Source: Portevinia maculata (taxonomy: Eukaryota > Arthropoda > Insecta > Diptera > Syrphidae). From it: 64,000 bases of DNA. This document shows, in pieces, positions 1-10,443 of the stretch (its first letter is position 1; the number at the start of each line of letters is the position of its first letter). The notes under the pieces are model-generated. The model worked only from the letters and a program-made list of their open reading frames with translations, did no database searches and was not told where the DNA came from. A program made the translations under genes and the position numbers. The stretch lies in assembly GCA_949715645.1 (NCBI GenBank), contig OX454525.1:294644552-294708551 (forward strand). Direction: 5' to 3'.

Positions 1-560
1 ACGGCAACGCATGTTAAACTCATTGAATTCCGATTTCCGATCTCGACAGGGTGGAATTTAATGCTTCCAAAATGCAATGCTGTCTTCTGCCATTAAAGCA
101 AAACCCTTACACCATGCCAATGTCTATGAATGGCACTTGTATCGTTGAAACCGAACGGCTTTCTATTCTCGGTATGTGTGTTAATGACAACTATCGCTGG
201 ATTAACCACATATTTGATTAGTGACAGAAACATCGCGAGATCGATTGACTCTCTTAGTCATCGTCGCAATGTCTCTTGTCTCTCGTTATTTTATCGTTAT
301 TTCCACCATAAGTGCTCAAACGAAATAACCAGTTGCATTCCACCCCTAGAAAATTTCAACCGCAATACCCGCCATGCTCATCAGTTCACCCTCAAGCCTG
401 TATTCGGACGTACAGTGAAGTTCAAAGAATCTTTCCTGAGCCGTACAATACGAATGTAGAATACTCTTCCACGTTCTAGTTTTCTTTCACATTATAACTT
501 ACAAACATTTAAGATCAACGTGCATCGGCATCTCTAACTTTCTTCTAATCCTAATTTCCT
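1..560 (+). mobile_element. Non-LTR LINE fragment, end of reverse transcriptase ORF
   Basis: The first ~225 bases are nearly the same as 54034-54275, part of the reverse-transcriptase ORF of the LINE at 52.5-54.5 kb. A ~27-base stretch present there is missing here. After ~230 the sequence jumps to what looks like the LINE C-terminal region: one frame at 238-459 reads SIDSLSHRRNVSCLSLFYRY, later SFLSRTIRM and, past a stop, NTLPRSS. This is the usual pattern at the end of many LINE ORF2 proteins. It is a decayed, internally deleted copy with no active-site motifs, and the window edge hides the start. An alternative is a chimera of two related copies. Confidence 0.75.
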
Positions 561-1420
561 TAACGCCCGTGTAGCTGTATAGCCAATACATGATAATGGT
601 ACTAAAAAAATCACTTTAGATATGTATACACGTACACGATGAGGTAAATATCTCCATTCAGATAGCCGATATGAGTGCTGTTATTGTAGCAACTCTTCAT
701 TTAAGATCAAGTTCATAAAATGCTGAGGTGATCCGCATAAACAATGTAAATGAAAACCTATACCACTTACACGCAACCATCTCTCATACTAAAACTGAAA
801 ACCTCAAAAACCCATCAAAAGAGAGCCGAAACAATTGTCCACCGCGGAATCTAAACTGAAAGTGCATGTTGGTCGCATCCACAGTACAGTTTATTGTTCC
901 GAACTCAATCTATTTGGGCTCATAGAACCGCTGCCATCGTCAGCTTAGGGGCAAAGCACAGGATGCGCCTGACAAAGCATACCCAGGCTAACACACACAC
1001 ACGCGCGCTTACAACAATAAGCCGACAAGCGACAAATCGCCGATGCCAATGACCGAATTCACTTCTATAAGCCATCAGCGGGAGGCAAAAGAGTTAACCA
1101 TCATCCGATGAGATACTTTCATTTCAGCAAAAAATGAAAACCGAACACAAAAAGCATCGTCTATCTATTTCACCTTCCGTCCTATCAAAGTCAATCTACA
1201 ACCGAGAGCTCCGAAAATTCCAAACTAACAAAAAAAAATTATCTAAAAAGCCAGGTACGAGTAGCGCAATGAAAAAGGTAAAAATATAGCAAAAAGATGC
1301 AATTCAGGGTATCACAACCAAAACTTGGCAACGAAGGAGCAGCAGAGGCAGGAACGAGGCAGGAAGAAATGAGCAGCAAAAACTGGTAGTAATCCTAGGG
1401 GAAAACTTAGGGACTAGTTA
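561..1420. other. AT-rich intergenic DNA, nothing recognised
   Basis: No coding frame or known element end was seen. A short CA run lies at about 991-1003. Confidence 0.5.
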
Positions 1421-1424
1421 TTAT

Positions 1425-1885
1425 TTACCTGTTGTCTCCCATCCATCGACTGACAGCAGCGACATCGGACGAGCGCGGCGTCGTCACTGCGACAAACCAG
1501 ACGACATCAAGAGACCGACGACGACGACGACTATGATGATGGTGATGGGATGGTGATGATTCGCTGAGGCTATTATGTTCCTGATCCGTCGTTGAGCAGG
1601 TGGGGACGCATGGACGCATTGTCGTTTGGATGGTTGGCGGATCATCAGCTGCACGGCTGGACGGGTCCGGGTGGCTGGTCGGCTATAATCGTCGTCGTCG
1701 ACGGCGGTATTTGAAATGGGCGAATAAAAAAGGCAAATTAATATGAAATTATGGGAAAAACTGTGGAAAATTAGAGGGCAGAGTAAAGACTGGGCAAACG
1801 AAAAAAACTGCGCACACAAAAATGAAAAACAAAACACATCAACAATGCCTTGGAAAATAGAAGAAACAGCGAAGAACTCTACCAT
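1425..1885 (-). other. Possible host exon (weak)
   Basis: This is the only stretch whose composition stands out from both the AT-rich background and the TEs: 1430-1710 is GC-rich with GTCGTCGTC-type runs. On the minus strand an open frame runs from an ATG at 1619 through a His/Ser/Arg-rich stretch (HHHHHSRRRRR) to ACAACAG followed by GTAAATAATA near 1432, which is a good fly 5' splice-site match. A second minus frame (1885-1484) overlaps it. No domain is recognisable. It could be the first exon of a host gene transcribed leftwards, or just a GC-rich patch with a chance splice-like site. Confidence 0.2.
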
Positions 1886-1889
1886 GAAA

Positions 1890-2555
1890 AACTAGGTATG
1901 CACCGACGGATGCACTGCTGGCTGTTGGTTGCTAGATGCTCCGCTAGCTGGATGCACTCCACTTTTTTCGTTAATGTCGGTTATTTATTTTAAAAAATTT
2001 CACGTATTCGCAAAACGACAATTACAATTATTTTTATTCTGGCATTGTTGATGGGGGTTTCGTTTTTTATTGTTTGTGCGGGATTTTCGTTTCATTTTTA
2101 AGCCCATTGCTGGCGGATGTGCACCGCTTTTGTGGGCGGGTTCTGAGGGAGAACAAAAATTTGTTTTCGAAGAAATGAGATATTTTTGCTGCTGTGACAA
2201 TTGACAAAGTAAATGATTAAAATTTGTTAGTTTTTTTCTTTGCCATCAACTAAAAGCGGGAGTTAGCTAGGTTTCTCCTTAAACTTCTCTCGGGAGAGGT
2301 GAAATGAAATCGCATTACAAGATATCGAAAATGTCTGGAGATACTGGTTGTTGTGTCTTGAGACATTTGGACTGCAGCTAGGTTTGCCGTACACAATTAA
2401 AAACAGTTGATAAAACATGGCATCGCTGGATATTTGAAGCACCTTCAAACTTACAGCATGATATCAAATATAGCTCCGAAAGGAATGCGAAAAATCGGGG
2501 ACAAGTTTATTTTTTTTTCGAGCATTCTCGTAGGGGTAAGCTTGTAGAACGTCTG
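1890..2555. other. Intergenic DNA, nothing recognised
   Basis: AT-rich DNA between the GC-rich patch and the LINE fragment. Short open frames here show no protein-like pattern. Confidence 0.4.
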
Positions 2556-2559
2556 TGCC

Positions 2560-3255
2560 TGAGAAACTGCTCCTAATTGTCCAGACCAAGTATGTACTCT
2601 GACATCAGCGATGGCTTGGTATTTAAAGCGGAGGTTCGGTATTTCTTTTCTTCTTGAGCCTGGAGGCTGGGTGTCGAAGATCCTTTTCACTGGAGTATTA
2701 CTGTACATTCGCCCGATGTGTCCGAACCAATGTAGTAAACGTATTTTATCTTTTTGGACTACATAGACATCTTGGTACACATTTTTGAGCTCGCGGTTGT
2801 ATCTTCTCCTCCATTTGCCCTCTTCGCACATAGGAGCAAATATCCGAGGGAGTATTTTTTTCTCAAAAACCCCCATAAGCTATCCTATCCAGCTTATCCT
2901 CCAGTACTCGGTGCTATAAAGCAGAACTGTGATGTCGAAGTCGAGACCTTCCATGTTGACGCCTGCCCTCCACATTATCTGCACCAGAACAAGATTGAAG
3001 AAGCCAAATGATAGCACATCTTTTTTCCGGTGTTCCGTGCAAATTTGGAATAAATCGGAAGAGCTCTTTCCGTACTGCAGATTGTAGCGCGTATTGTCAA
3101 CCGCGTCGCAACAAAACTGCTACAATATTGACAAGATCACGTATTCCACCATCAACACGTGAAGTTCCTGACGATGAATGCTTGATATGCAGCCTTACAG
3201 TCGATGACAAGATGGTGGATCTCGACTTCAAACACAAGGTGGCGCACCAATTGTG
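2560..3255 (-). mobile_element. RTE-like LINE fragment, reverse transcriptase to C-terminus
   Basis: Read on the minus strand in changing frames. First comes FEVEIHHLVIDCKAAYQAF (RT motif A region), then DNTRYNLQYGKSSSDLFQIC and SFGFFNLVL, then LLYSTEYWRIS, and last RLLHWFGHIGRMYSNTPVKR with PPGSRRKEIPNLRFKYQ. The last part is the arginine-rich C-terminal pattern of this LINE group. The first part lines up with the better-preserved copy at 31.75-32.03 kb (FQVGIHHLFIDFPAVYDSI, STRFNVQFGSSPSELFQTC). The YADD catalytic box is missing, so there is an internal deletion, and several frameshifts are present. It is dead. Confidence 0.8.
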
Positions 3256-3473
3256 CTACAATAAGAAATTCAAATAACTTTTTTTTAAATCAATGTATTT
3301 CATTTATTTATTTTTTACTGTATAGAAAATTCAATTTTATTTTATTTAACTAATTGTTTTTATACCCCCTTCGGGTAGGGGCTAGAATTTACCCGAGGTA
3401 GGCATGCCTGTCGTAAGAGGCGACTAAAATCCAACCTCCGTATACCGAGCGTATAGTGTATACAAAAAATGCA

Positions 3474-5159
3474 ATGAACAAAACGAAACGATTAATTACT
3501 CCAGGTGGCAGTCCAGCTTTACTGGAAAATCCACCCTCTTCGGAGGTCGGCTCTACGGATTCTGGGGAGAGCCGCTTATTGCAATCCATTGACCCTTTTA
3601 TTAAAAGTTCAAGGGTATCTCGATCACCTCCATCAAGATCGAATAACCCCGGGAAAAGAAGTCCGCCGGGAGCGCCAGCGCGTGAAAAACAGGACTCAGT
3701 GAAAAATACAAGTTTTGAGGAAGAAAATAAAGCACTCCGAATCAAGCTTAAGGAAATGGATCTACTCTATCAAGATCTTAAGAAAGAGATAGATCTGTTA
3801 AAAGAAGAAAATAAGGTCCTAAGGAACACTTGTTTGCAGAAAGAACGCGAATGTACTCCTCCACGCCTAGCTAGTCCGGAATACCACACCGACGAAGAAG
3901 AGCTAGCACGCGAAACGAATCGGGTCCCTAAGAAAAGACCTACTAAAAAAAGGAGAGCTGGTTCTTCGCCCGAAGTCGAGTCCCCAAAAGAACAAAAGCG
4001 TAAAGTACCGCAAGAAAAACAACTCAAAGCGCAAATTCGCGCACCGCCTCCAATAAATGTCGTTGGTGTAACGGAGTATAATAAGTTGCACAGCCTCCTT
4101 AAAGGAACGTTAAAATCGAAATTTAAGGTCACATCTTTGAGGAATAATGCGTGGAAAATTAACGTTGATAACCACGAAGACTACCGGGCAATTTCCCACA
4201 AGTTAAATGCCGAGAAGTTCCAGTGGTATACTTTCGAAATAAAGTCTGAAAGGCCACATCGTGTTGTAGCAAGGGGACTCCACCCCTCATGCACCAAAGA
4301 AGAGGTTATTAACGACCTCCAAGCCAAAGGGTTTAAAATTCTTGATGCCGTTAATATCATCAAGAAGGAGAAGCAACAAACGGAAGAAGATAGGGATATC
4401 CTGGTAAGGCGTGGACTTCCGCTCTTTATGCTTACCTTCGATAGGTCTGATAACATCGAAGATATATACCGAATTAAATCTATAGTAAATATTGTGGTAA
4501 AAATCGAGCCTATGCGTAGAAATTCGAAAATAATTCCACAGTGCAAACGTTGCCAAGAATTTAATCATACGCAAATGTATTGCAAAAAAGAGCCGCGATG
4601 TGTGAAATGCGCCGGAAATCACTTTTCCCAAGACTGTAGAGGAAATAAACAATCCTCCGCTACCTGTGCTAATTGTAAGGGAAAGCACCCGGCAAATTAT
4701 AGCGGTTGTGAAGTAGCTAAGGAGTTGCAAAAACGGAGAGATGCGTTCCTCAAGCCTCAAAAGAGGAATACAAAACCGTTAGCCAAGCCGAAGTCTAAGA
4801 CTGCCCAGGAGGTAGTAGGCAATACAAAACCTCCGGTTCAAGAGCGCAAAAATGTCAGAGAAAGAGAGACAACAGAAAAGCCCTCAACCTCTGTTGTCAA
4901 AAGAAACGCTATTGAAAAGTTACCATCAGGAAAGCCATCGAATAGTGGCCCTCGGACAGCCAGAGTGCAGACCTACGCTCAGGCCGCGGCATTCGAAGGA
5001 GCAAAAAACGTTGAAACTTCGCCGGACCCTGTTTCTCTCGTTTTCTCAGTTATTCTCGAGAAACTTGAAGAACAAAGTAAAATAAATAAAATTATTCTCG
5101 ATCGGCTGGTTAAGCTCGAAAATAATTCATGGAAAACGCGCACTTCAAATACAACATGA
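3474..5159 (+). CDS. LINE ORF1 protein (gag-like, zinc knuckles)
   Basis: About 561 residues from the first in-frame ATG; the frame is open from 3456 but only with GTG. The N-terminal third is charged and probably coiled coil (FEEENKALRIKLKEMDLLYQ). A Lys/Arg-rich stretch follows, then the PPINVVGVTEYNKLHSLLKG segment that typically opens the RNA-binding part of Jockey-group ORF1 proteins. CCHC-type zinc knuckles follow: CKRCQEFNHTQMYC, CVKCAGNHFSQDC and CANCKGKHPANYSGC. Such proteins coat the LINE RNA and carry it to the nucleus (family knowledge). The stop TGA shares bases with the ORF2 start, suggesting stop-restart translation of ORF2. No frameshift or stop is seen. Confidence 0.93.
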   Translation: MNKTKRLITPGGSPALLENPPSSEVGSTDSGESRLLQSIDPFIKSSRVSRSPPSRSNNPGKRSPPGAPAREKQDSVKNTSFEEENKALRIKLKEMDLLYQDLKKEIDLLKEENKVLRNTCLQKERECTPPRLASPEYHTDEEELARETNRVPKKRPTKKRRAGSSPEVESPKEQKRKVPQEKQLKAQIRAPPPINVVGVTEYNKLHSLLKGTLKSKFKVTSLRNNAWKINVDNHEDYRAISHKLNAEKFQWYTFEIKSERPHRVVARGLHPSCTKEEVINDLQAKGFKILDAVNIIKKEKQQTEEDRDILVRRGLPLFMLTFDRSDNIEDIYRIKSIVNIVVKIEPMRRNSKIIPQCKRCQEFNHTQMYCKKEPRCVKCAGNHFSQDCRGNKQSSATCANCKGKHPANYSGCEVAKELQKRRDAFLKPQKRNTKPLAKPKSKTAQEVVGNTKPPVQERKNVRERETTEKPSTSVVKRNAIEKLPSGKPSNSGPRTARVQTYAQAAAFEGAKNVETSPDPVSLVFSVILEKLEEQSKINKIILDRLVKLENNSWKTRTSNTT

Positions 5160-7834
5160 ATGAAAAACCAATGTTAAAAATATGCACTTGGAATGCAAAC
5201 GGACTTTTGCAAAAACTTGACGTATTGGAAATATTCATACGTGAGAAAGATCTTGACATTTGCTTGATATCTGAAACTCACGCAAAAAAGGGATCGAATT
5301 TAAAAATAAAAGGATATAATGATTTCCACGCTTGTCACCCTTCGGGAAACGCGAGAGGTGGATCATCATTGTTTATTAAAGACTGCATTGAACAATACGA
5401 AGACCTGAAGATAGAGCTTGAAACTATGCAACTGTGCACGATTCGAGTAAAAAATAGTCAGCGTACTCTTAGAATTTCATCTATCTACTGTCCACCGCGT
5501 TCCGCGCTTGAAAAAAGTGATTACACGAACTTGCTTAAATCGCTCAAACCAAATTTCATTATTGGCGGCGATTTTAATGCGAAACACACGTTCTGGGGTT
5601 CTAGATACATCTCGCGAAAAGGTAGAATGCTCTATGGGGCAGGTATGGAGTACAGTTGCGATTTCCACTCGACGGGCAAACCGACCTACTGGCCAACTGA
5701 TACTTCAAAAATACCTGATCTGATAGATTTTTTCGTCGTGAAAGGAATAACTACCAACCACATTAAAATTGAAGAGAGCTTTGATCTGTCATCTGATCAT
5801 TCACCGGTTATTTTAACATTGAGCGTAAAACTAGCCAATAACCTAGAGCCAGCGAGATTAACTGGTAGATCAACTAACTGGGAAGGCCTTAGGAACGAAA
5901 TTGAAGAGAATGTTGAACTGAGCGTTCCACTTACGACACCCTATGAACTTGAGGCTGAAGTTGATCGTTTCGTTGAGATCGTACAGCTCGCCTCCTGGAA
6001 TAATACGCCTAATCCAAGAAAAACGCCGGCTAAATACGGCTTACGATATCCTCAAGTAATAAAAGAATTGGTCAACGAAAAAAGGAAGGCGCGTAAAAAA
6101 TGGCAACAGAGTCGCGCTCCGCAACATAAAGCACATTTGAATTATTTGTGCAATTTGTTGAAGACAGCTATTAAGGATTTTAAAAATCGGGCGATAGGTT
6201 CCTACCTTGAAAATTTAACAGCGAAAAAAGATTCCAATTATTCACTTTGGAAAGCTATAAAAGGCACCAAAAGGCCTAAAATCCCCGCGCCGCCAATTAA
6301 AATAAATCAAAATGAATGGGCAAGGGAAGATAAGGAAAAAGCGGACGTTTTTGCCGCCCATCTAGAAGAAACCTTTAAACCGTACGATGGTCAAGCGGTC
6401 CACGACAATATTAATAGGACGGAATTACTACCTGACAATTTAACACTCACAAGTGCAACGCTAAGGGAACTAAAACTTGAAATCGAATCTCTAAAACCTA
6501 AGAAAGCTCCTGGTTATGATTTGATCACTGGAGAAGTTCTCAAAGCCCTACCAAGAAAAGCATTAATTAAGCTTCTTCAGATTATAAATGCGGCACTCAG
6601 ACTAAAACACGTGCCGAGTCAATGGAAAGTTGCGGAGGTCATAATGGTTTTAAAACCAGGAAAACCGCCAAATGAAGTAAAATCATATAGACCAATTTCC
6701 CTCCTTCCAGTGATATCCAAAGTTTTCGAGAGAATACTATCAAGACGAATACAACCGGTTATAGAAGAAAATAATCTTATCCCTGACCACCAGTTTGGGT
6801 TCAGAACCAAGCATTCGACGATTGACCAAGTGCATAGAATTACTGACGTAATCGAGAAAGCATTTGAAGAAAAAAAGATATGCTCAAGCGTATTCCTTGA
6901 CGTCTCACAAGCCTTTGATAAGGTGTGGCACGACGGCTTAAAATTTAAATTACGACAAGTTCTTCCCGTATGCCTATATGATATTCTAGAATCATATCTC
7001 GGGAATAGACTCTTCCGTGTTAGAAATGGGAACGAATACTCGGAGCTTAAAGAAATTTCGGCCGGCGTACCGCAAGGTAGCGTCCTCGGGCCGCTTCTCT
7101 ATCTCTTATATACACGCGATATACCAAGAGAAGATGAAACTACCCTTGCTACGTTCGCCGACGACACCGCTATCCTTGCAGTAGGTAATACAATTGAAGA
7201 AACGACTGCAAAACTACAAATCGCACTGAATAAGGTAAATGAATGGACGAGGGACTGGCGGATCGCCCTCAACGAAACTAAATCTGTTCACGTGAATTTC
7301 ACGTATAAGAAAACTAATGACTTGCCAATTTTCCTAAACATGTCCCGAATACCATTTGCAAACGAGGCCAAATACCTGGGAATGACTCTCGACGCAAAGC
7401 TAAAATGGAGTTCGCACGTGAAAATGAAACGTAAAGAACTCGATATCAAATATAGAGAAATGTACTGGTTACTCGGAAAACATTCCCAGCTCAGTACCGA
7501 GAACAAACTGCTTTTATACAAGCAAGTGCTAAAGCCGGTGTGGACCTACGGTATACAACTTTGGGGTTGTACCAAGAAAACAAATGCCAATATTTTACAA
7601 ACTTTTCAAAATAAAGTGCTTAGAGAAATTGTACAAGCACCATGGTATATTAGAAACGACGATATCCACAGGGATCTCGGAATTCCAACAATCGAAGCTG
7701 AAACTAGAAGCTTCGCGAGAAAGCATAGAAACCGACTATTCGGACATACCAACAATACAGTCCGACAAATCTTGGATGAGAGCAATTTATTGCGCCGACT
7801 ACAAAGAACGAAACCGTTCGACTTGGCAAGATAA
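5156..7834 (+). CDS. LINE ORF2: AP-endonuclease and reverse transcriptase
   Basis: About 892 residues from the ATG overlapping the ORF1 stop; an upstream in-frame ATG at 5129 also exists. The endonuclease domain (roughly residues 1-225) shows ICTWNANGLL, SETH, GGDFNAKHTFWGSR and SSDHSPV. The reverse transcriptase (roughly 480-770) shows SYRPISLLPVISKVFERIL, FLDVSQAFDKVWH (motif A), GVPQGSVLGPLLY (motif B) and FADDTAILAV (catalytic motif C), then KYLGMTLDAKLKW. No RNase H domain and no C-terminal zinc motif are visible. The enzyme nicks the target and copies the LINE RNA there (target-primed reverse transcription). All key residues are present, so it may be active. A fragment of a close relative lies at 54454-54565. 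Confidence 0.95.
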   Translation: MNEKPMLKICTWNANGLLQKLDVLEIFIREKDLDICLISETHAKKGSNLKIKGYNDFHACHPSGNARGGSSLFIKDCIEQYEDLKIELETMQLCTIRVKNSQRTLRISSIYCPPRSALEKSDYTNLLKSLKPNFIIGGDFNAKHTFWGSRYISRKGRMLYGAGMEYSCDFHSTGKPTYWPTDTSKIPDLIDFFVVKGITTNHIKIEESFDLSSDHSPVILTLSVKLANNLEPARLTGRSTNWEGLRNEIEENVELSVPLTTPYELEAEVDRFVEIVQLASWNNTPNPRKTPAKYGLRYPQVIKELVNEKRKARKKWQQSRAPQHKAHLNYLCNLLKTAIKDFKNRAIGSYLENLTAKKDSNYSLWKAIKGTKRPKIPAPPIKINQNEWAREDKEKADVFAAHLEETFKPYDGQAVHDNINRTELLPDNLTLTSATLRELKLEIESLKPKKAPGYDLITGEVLKALPRKALIKLLQIINAALRLKHVPSQWKVAEVIMVLKPGKPPNEVKSYRPISLLPVISKVFERILSRRIQPVIEENNLIPDHQFGFRTKHSTIDQVHRITDVIEKAFEEKKICSSVFLDVSQAFDKVWHDGLKFKLRQVLPVCLYDILESYLGNRLFRVRNGNEYSELKEISAGVPQGSVLGPLLYLLYTRDIPREDETTLATFADDTAILAVGNTIEETTAKLQIALNKVNEWTRDWRIALNETKSVHVNFTYKKTNDLPIFLNMSRIPFANEAKYLGMTLDAKLKWSSHVKMKRKELDIKYREMYWLLGKHSQLSTENKLLLYKQVLKPVWTYGIQLWGCTKKTNANILQTFQNKVLREIVQAPWYIRNDDIHRDLGIPTIEAETRSFARKHRNRLFGHTNNTVRQILDESNLLRRLQRTKPFDLAR

Positions 7835-8087
7835 GATTAACCGCGCCTAAATTGCGGAACATGCAGGATCTTTCATTGGAAAGTAACCTGTCAAAAGTTA
7901 TTATTTCGTGATAGAAAAATTGCTTGATAAGTTATATCTTAGTTGCAGTATCCATCAATCTATCGAAGGGAGGTGTTTTTAGTCAGTAAAAATCTGACAC
8001 TACTATGAGCACGCGCTTGCTATTCTCATAGTGTCTTTGGAAGATCTTCACCTACCCTCTTACAAAAAAAAAAAAAAAAAAAAAAAA

Positions 8088-8620
8088 AATTGTTTTTAAA
8101 GATGATAGACCGTGAATGACCTCCATGCTCATCCACGCATATGCGACACCTGATCAGAAAACTATTCATTGCGGCCTGAAGTGCTGAAGTCGGGATCGCC
8201 TCAATTATTGTTTTAATGGATTGCTTCAATTCAGTCAAATTCCTTGGTTTTGTTTTATACACCTCTTGTTTGACATAACCCCATAAAAAAAGTCTGGTGC
8301 GGTCAGGTCAGGTGACTTTTGGGGCCAGCTGAAAGTGAATTTTCTGGATATTAATTTGTTTGGGATTTTTCGTTGGAGCTCCGCCGTAATCGGTCTGGCT
8401 ATTTGTGAAGTTGCTCCATCTTCCTGGAACAGAATGCTGTTGAAAGGGATACTTCTTCGACGCAATTTTGGGTAAAAAAAACTGCTTCAACATCTGTAAA
8501 TAGCGGTTGACAGTTACTGTTACACCGTTTTCTTTAAAGAGGTATGGCCCCACAATGCACCTCTTCTCCAGAGGGTTTAACTTGCTTGTAATTTGGACTT
8601 TGTACGAAAGCAATTTTAAG
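8088..8620 (-). pseudogene. Mariner-type transposase, C-terminal half, decayed
   Basis: On the minus strand three frames together give a mariner-like transposase: RCIVGPYLFKENGVTVTVNR, FFLPKIASKKYPF, then NSILFQEDGATSQIARPI, SPDLTAPDFFYGV (third-acid region) and YKTKPRNLTELKQSIKTI, ending EHGGHSRSIIFKNN. At least two frameshifts separate the parts. The N-terminal half is missing beyond 8620, where an I-type LINE remnant begins. The LINE at 3363-8087 interrupts it just before its end: joining the two flanks puts a stop codon directly after IIFKNN, which confirms that these sequences were once adjacent. The element's terminal repeats were not found with confidence. Confidence 0.85.
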
Positions 8621-8653
8621 TCATCATGAATTTTCCGTTGTCATAACCGTCTG

Positions 8654-9885
8654 CTAACTCCATAAGTTAAGTTTCGAGTCGAAACGCTTAGATTTGCCTG
8701 AATTGACGCTGCTACCACCGCGATTGTGTCTTGATCCCGAACATAGGGATCTTGGTGGTACGGTCCTCGTGCGATGCTTCCAGATTCGGTAGATTCGTGT
8801 CTTAAGCTGCCCTCTGCTTAATTTAAGAATTCCTCCAGATTTCTTGTGGTCAAAATGTGGCCAAAACGCCTTAAATACTCTGCGTCCAAGTAGGCAACCT
8901 TTATGATTTGCCTTCTTATAATGCCCTTTACTACCCAGAGGTAGTTTGATAACAACTGCGTCACGGCTATCTAATCCCCTCCTGTTTTTGCAGCTCATCG
9001 GCTAGCTCGTAACTTTCTATACCAAAGTGACCTGGCACACAACACTTGGTTCGGTCTGCATAATGTGTTGAGCATTGTGCGGCAGCTCCCGACTATTTAG
9101 AAATAGATGTTAACTGATTCAATTGCCTTGAGTGCAGCCTGTCTGTCGATGTAGATAGCCATATCCCTACCGGATATTGATCCCATCCGCATTAGTTCCG
9201 CATCCCTAAAACCAGCTGGAACCTCAGATTGGGAGACACTGCTTGTTTCCTCCTGCCGTTTTAAAACCGTCTGTATAAATTGCAATTTCAGTTGGTTTTG
9301 TTATTGCATTTCCTTGACATTCATCCCTTTCCGGATATACGGAATGTCAAATTCGACCATAGTGAATATTTCATCAGTTATTATCTATAGAATTGGCTTG
9401 CAGGAGCTCTGCCAAAATCGAGCAATGTCCAATATCGCAACCCTTAAAGTAACCCAGATTAGTGAGAACTGTTTTCACTGTTTCCAGCAAGTTGTTTGAT
9501 TTGTAAATCAAACGGCATTAGATGAAAATAGATGTTCAGCGAATATAGCCAATGCCATTGCGGGTTCCAGGCCCCAAGTATTTGAAATTATTCTTTTGCA
9601 GACAAAGAGAGGGTTAAAGACTTTATTATTTCCTTTACATTGCGATTCCAAATCCGTTTTCTGTGCAAAATTATGTTGAGATACTGGTTTGAAAGCTTGA
9701 ACTGCGGTATCTTGTGCTTTCTTGTAAAAAGGACTAGTTCCGTCTTGGCTCGATTGGCATAAAGTCAGTTGCTCTTCGCCAAGTTGCTGATTATACACAA
9801 AGCATTAAGTTCTTTCTCTGTACTCTGATGACAACATCATCTGCATCCGCTGTGGCACTTATAAGCATTGAACTAAGTTTCTTCA
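8654..9885 (-). mobile_element. I-type LINE remnant: RT motif C to RNase H
   Basis: Minus strand. Near 9870 the frame reads ADADDVVIRVQRKN (motif C). Next comes FKPVSQHNFAQKTDLE..KR followed by ISNTWGLEP, matching the post-RT region of RNase H-bearing insect LINEs. Further down, IYTDG near 9285 and MAIYIDRQAALKAIESVNIY near 9180-9100 mark an RNase H domain. PMSCKNRRGLDS and RIYRIWKHRTR lie near 9000-8780. Frameshifts and stops are frequent, so it is a fossil. Other pieces of the same family lie at 18110-18604, 30931-31354 and 50742-52400. Confidence 0.7.
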
Positions 9886-10440
9886 GGAGAAGTCAACAAC
9901 GAGTAGCCACCACAGACTTACCTATACCGAGAGGAATTTTCTTTCGAATCGTTTACAAGCTGAAAACAGCTGGAAAACTCCACTAAATGCCTACCTGTAT
10001 TAGTGTTTGCATGCAAATCAAATGGGAAGCTTGCACACAGATAGGATATTTAGTGGAGTCAGGTGTGAAGTTGGGAGCAACTGAAGAAAAAGATCGAAAT
10101 CCTCTCTCAAAATGATGGAAAATACGCTGTGTTAACAAACCTACTTCGTTTCGAGGTGGATTTGTGGAATTTTAATAAAGTATGTACCTGCAAACTTCTT
10201 CGTTATATGGTGAATTAGTAATATGTAATTATAAAATATCAAATACATTATATAGAATAAAGCCTTTTTAAATCATTTAAAATACTTTTTTTTAGAGAAA
10301 TAATAATTAAAAAACTTAAATATAAATCACAGCATAACGTCACCTGAGAATTTCCTTTGTTCCATACGCCACTTTTGTCGTTTTTGAGTTAGGAACGGAT
10401 TCTGTGGTAATTTTGTATGCTCTTTTTAAATCTGTGATTC
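9886..10440. other. Intergenic DNA, nothing recognised
   Basis: AT-rich, with no protein pattern or repeat end that I could identify. Confidence 0.4.
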
Positions 10441-10443
10441 GAT

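Larger units (their letters stand above)
3363..8087 (+). mobile_element. Full-length Jockey-type LINE, apparently intact
   Basis: About 4.7 kb. The 5' end starts TACCCCCTTCGGGTAGGGGC, and a short 5' UTR leads to ORF1 and ORF2, which meet at an ATGA overlap. A ~250-base 3' UTR ends in a poly(A) run that finishes at 8089. AATTGTTTTTA occurs at 3352-3362 and again at 8088-8098, so the element sits between an 11-bp target-site duplication (the first two A's may belong to the poly(A)). Both ORFs are open, so this copy looks young and possibly able to move. It landed a few codons before the stop codon of a decayed mariner transposase. Jockey-clade placement rests on ORF layout and motifs and was not tested by phylogeny. 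Confidence 0.93.

Noticed and set aside
2754..3277. Two plus-strand open frames with Cys residues
   Set aside because: They lie opposite a minus-strand LINE RT fragment that explains the sequence better.
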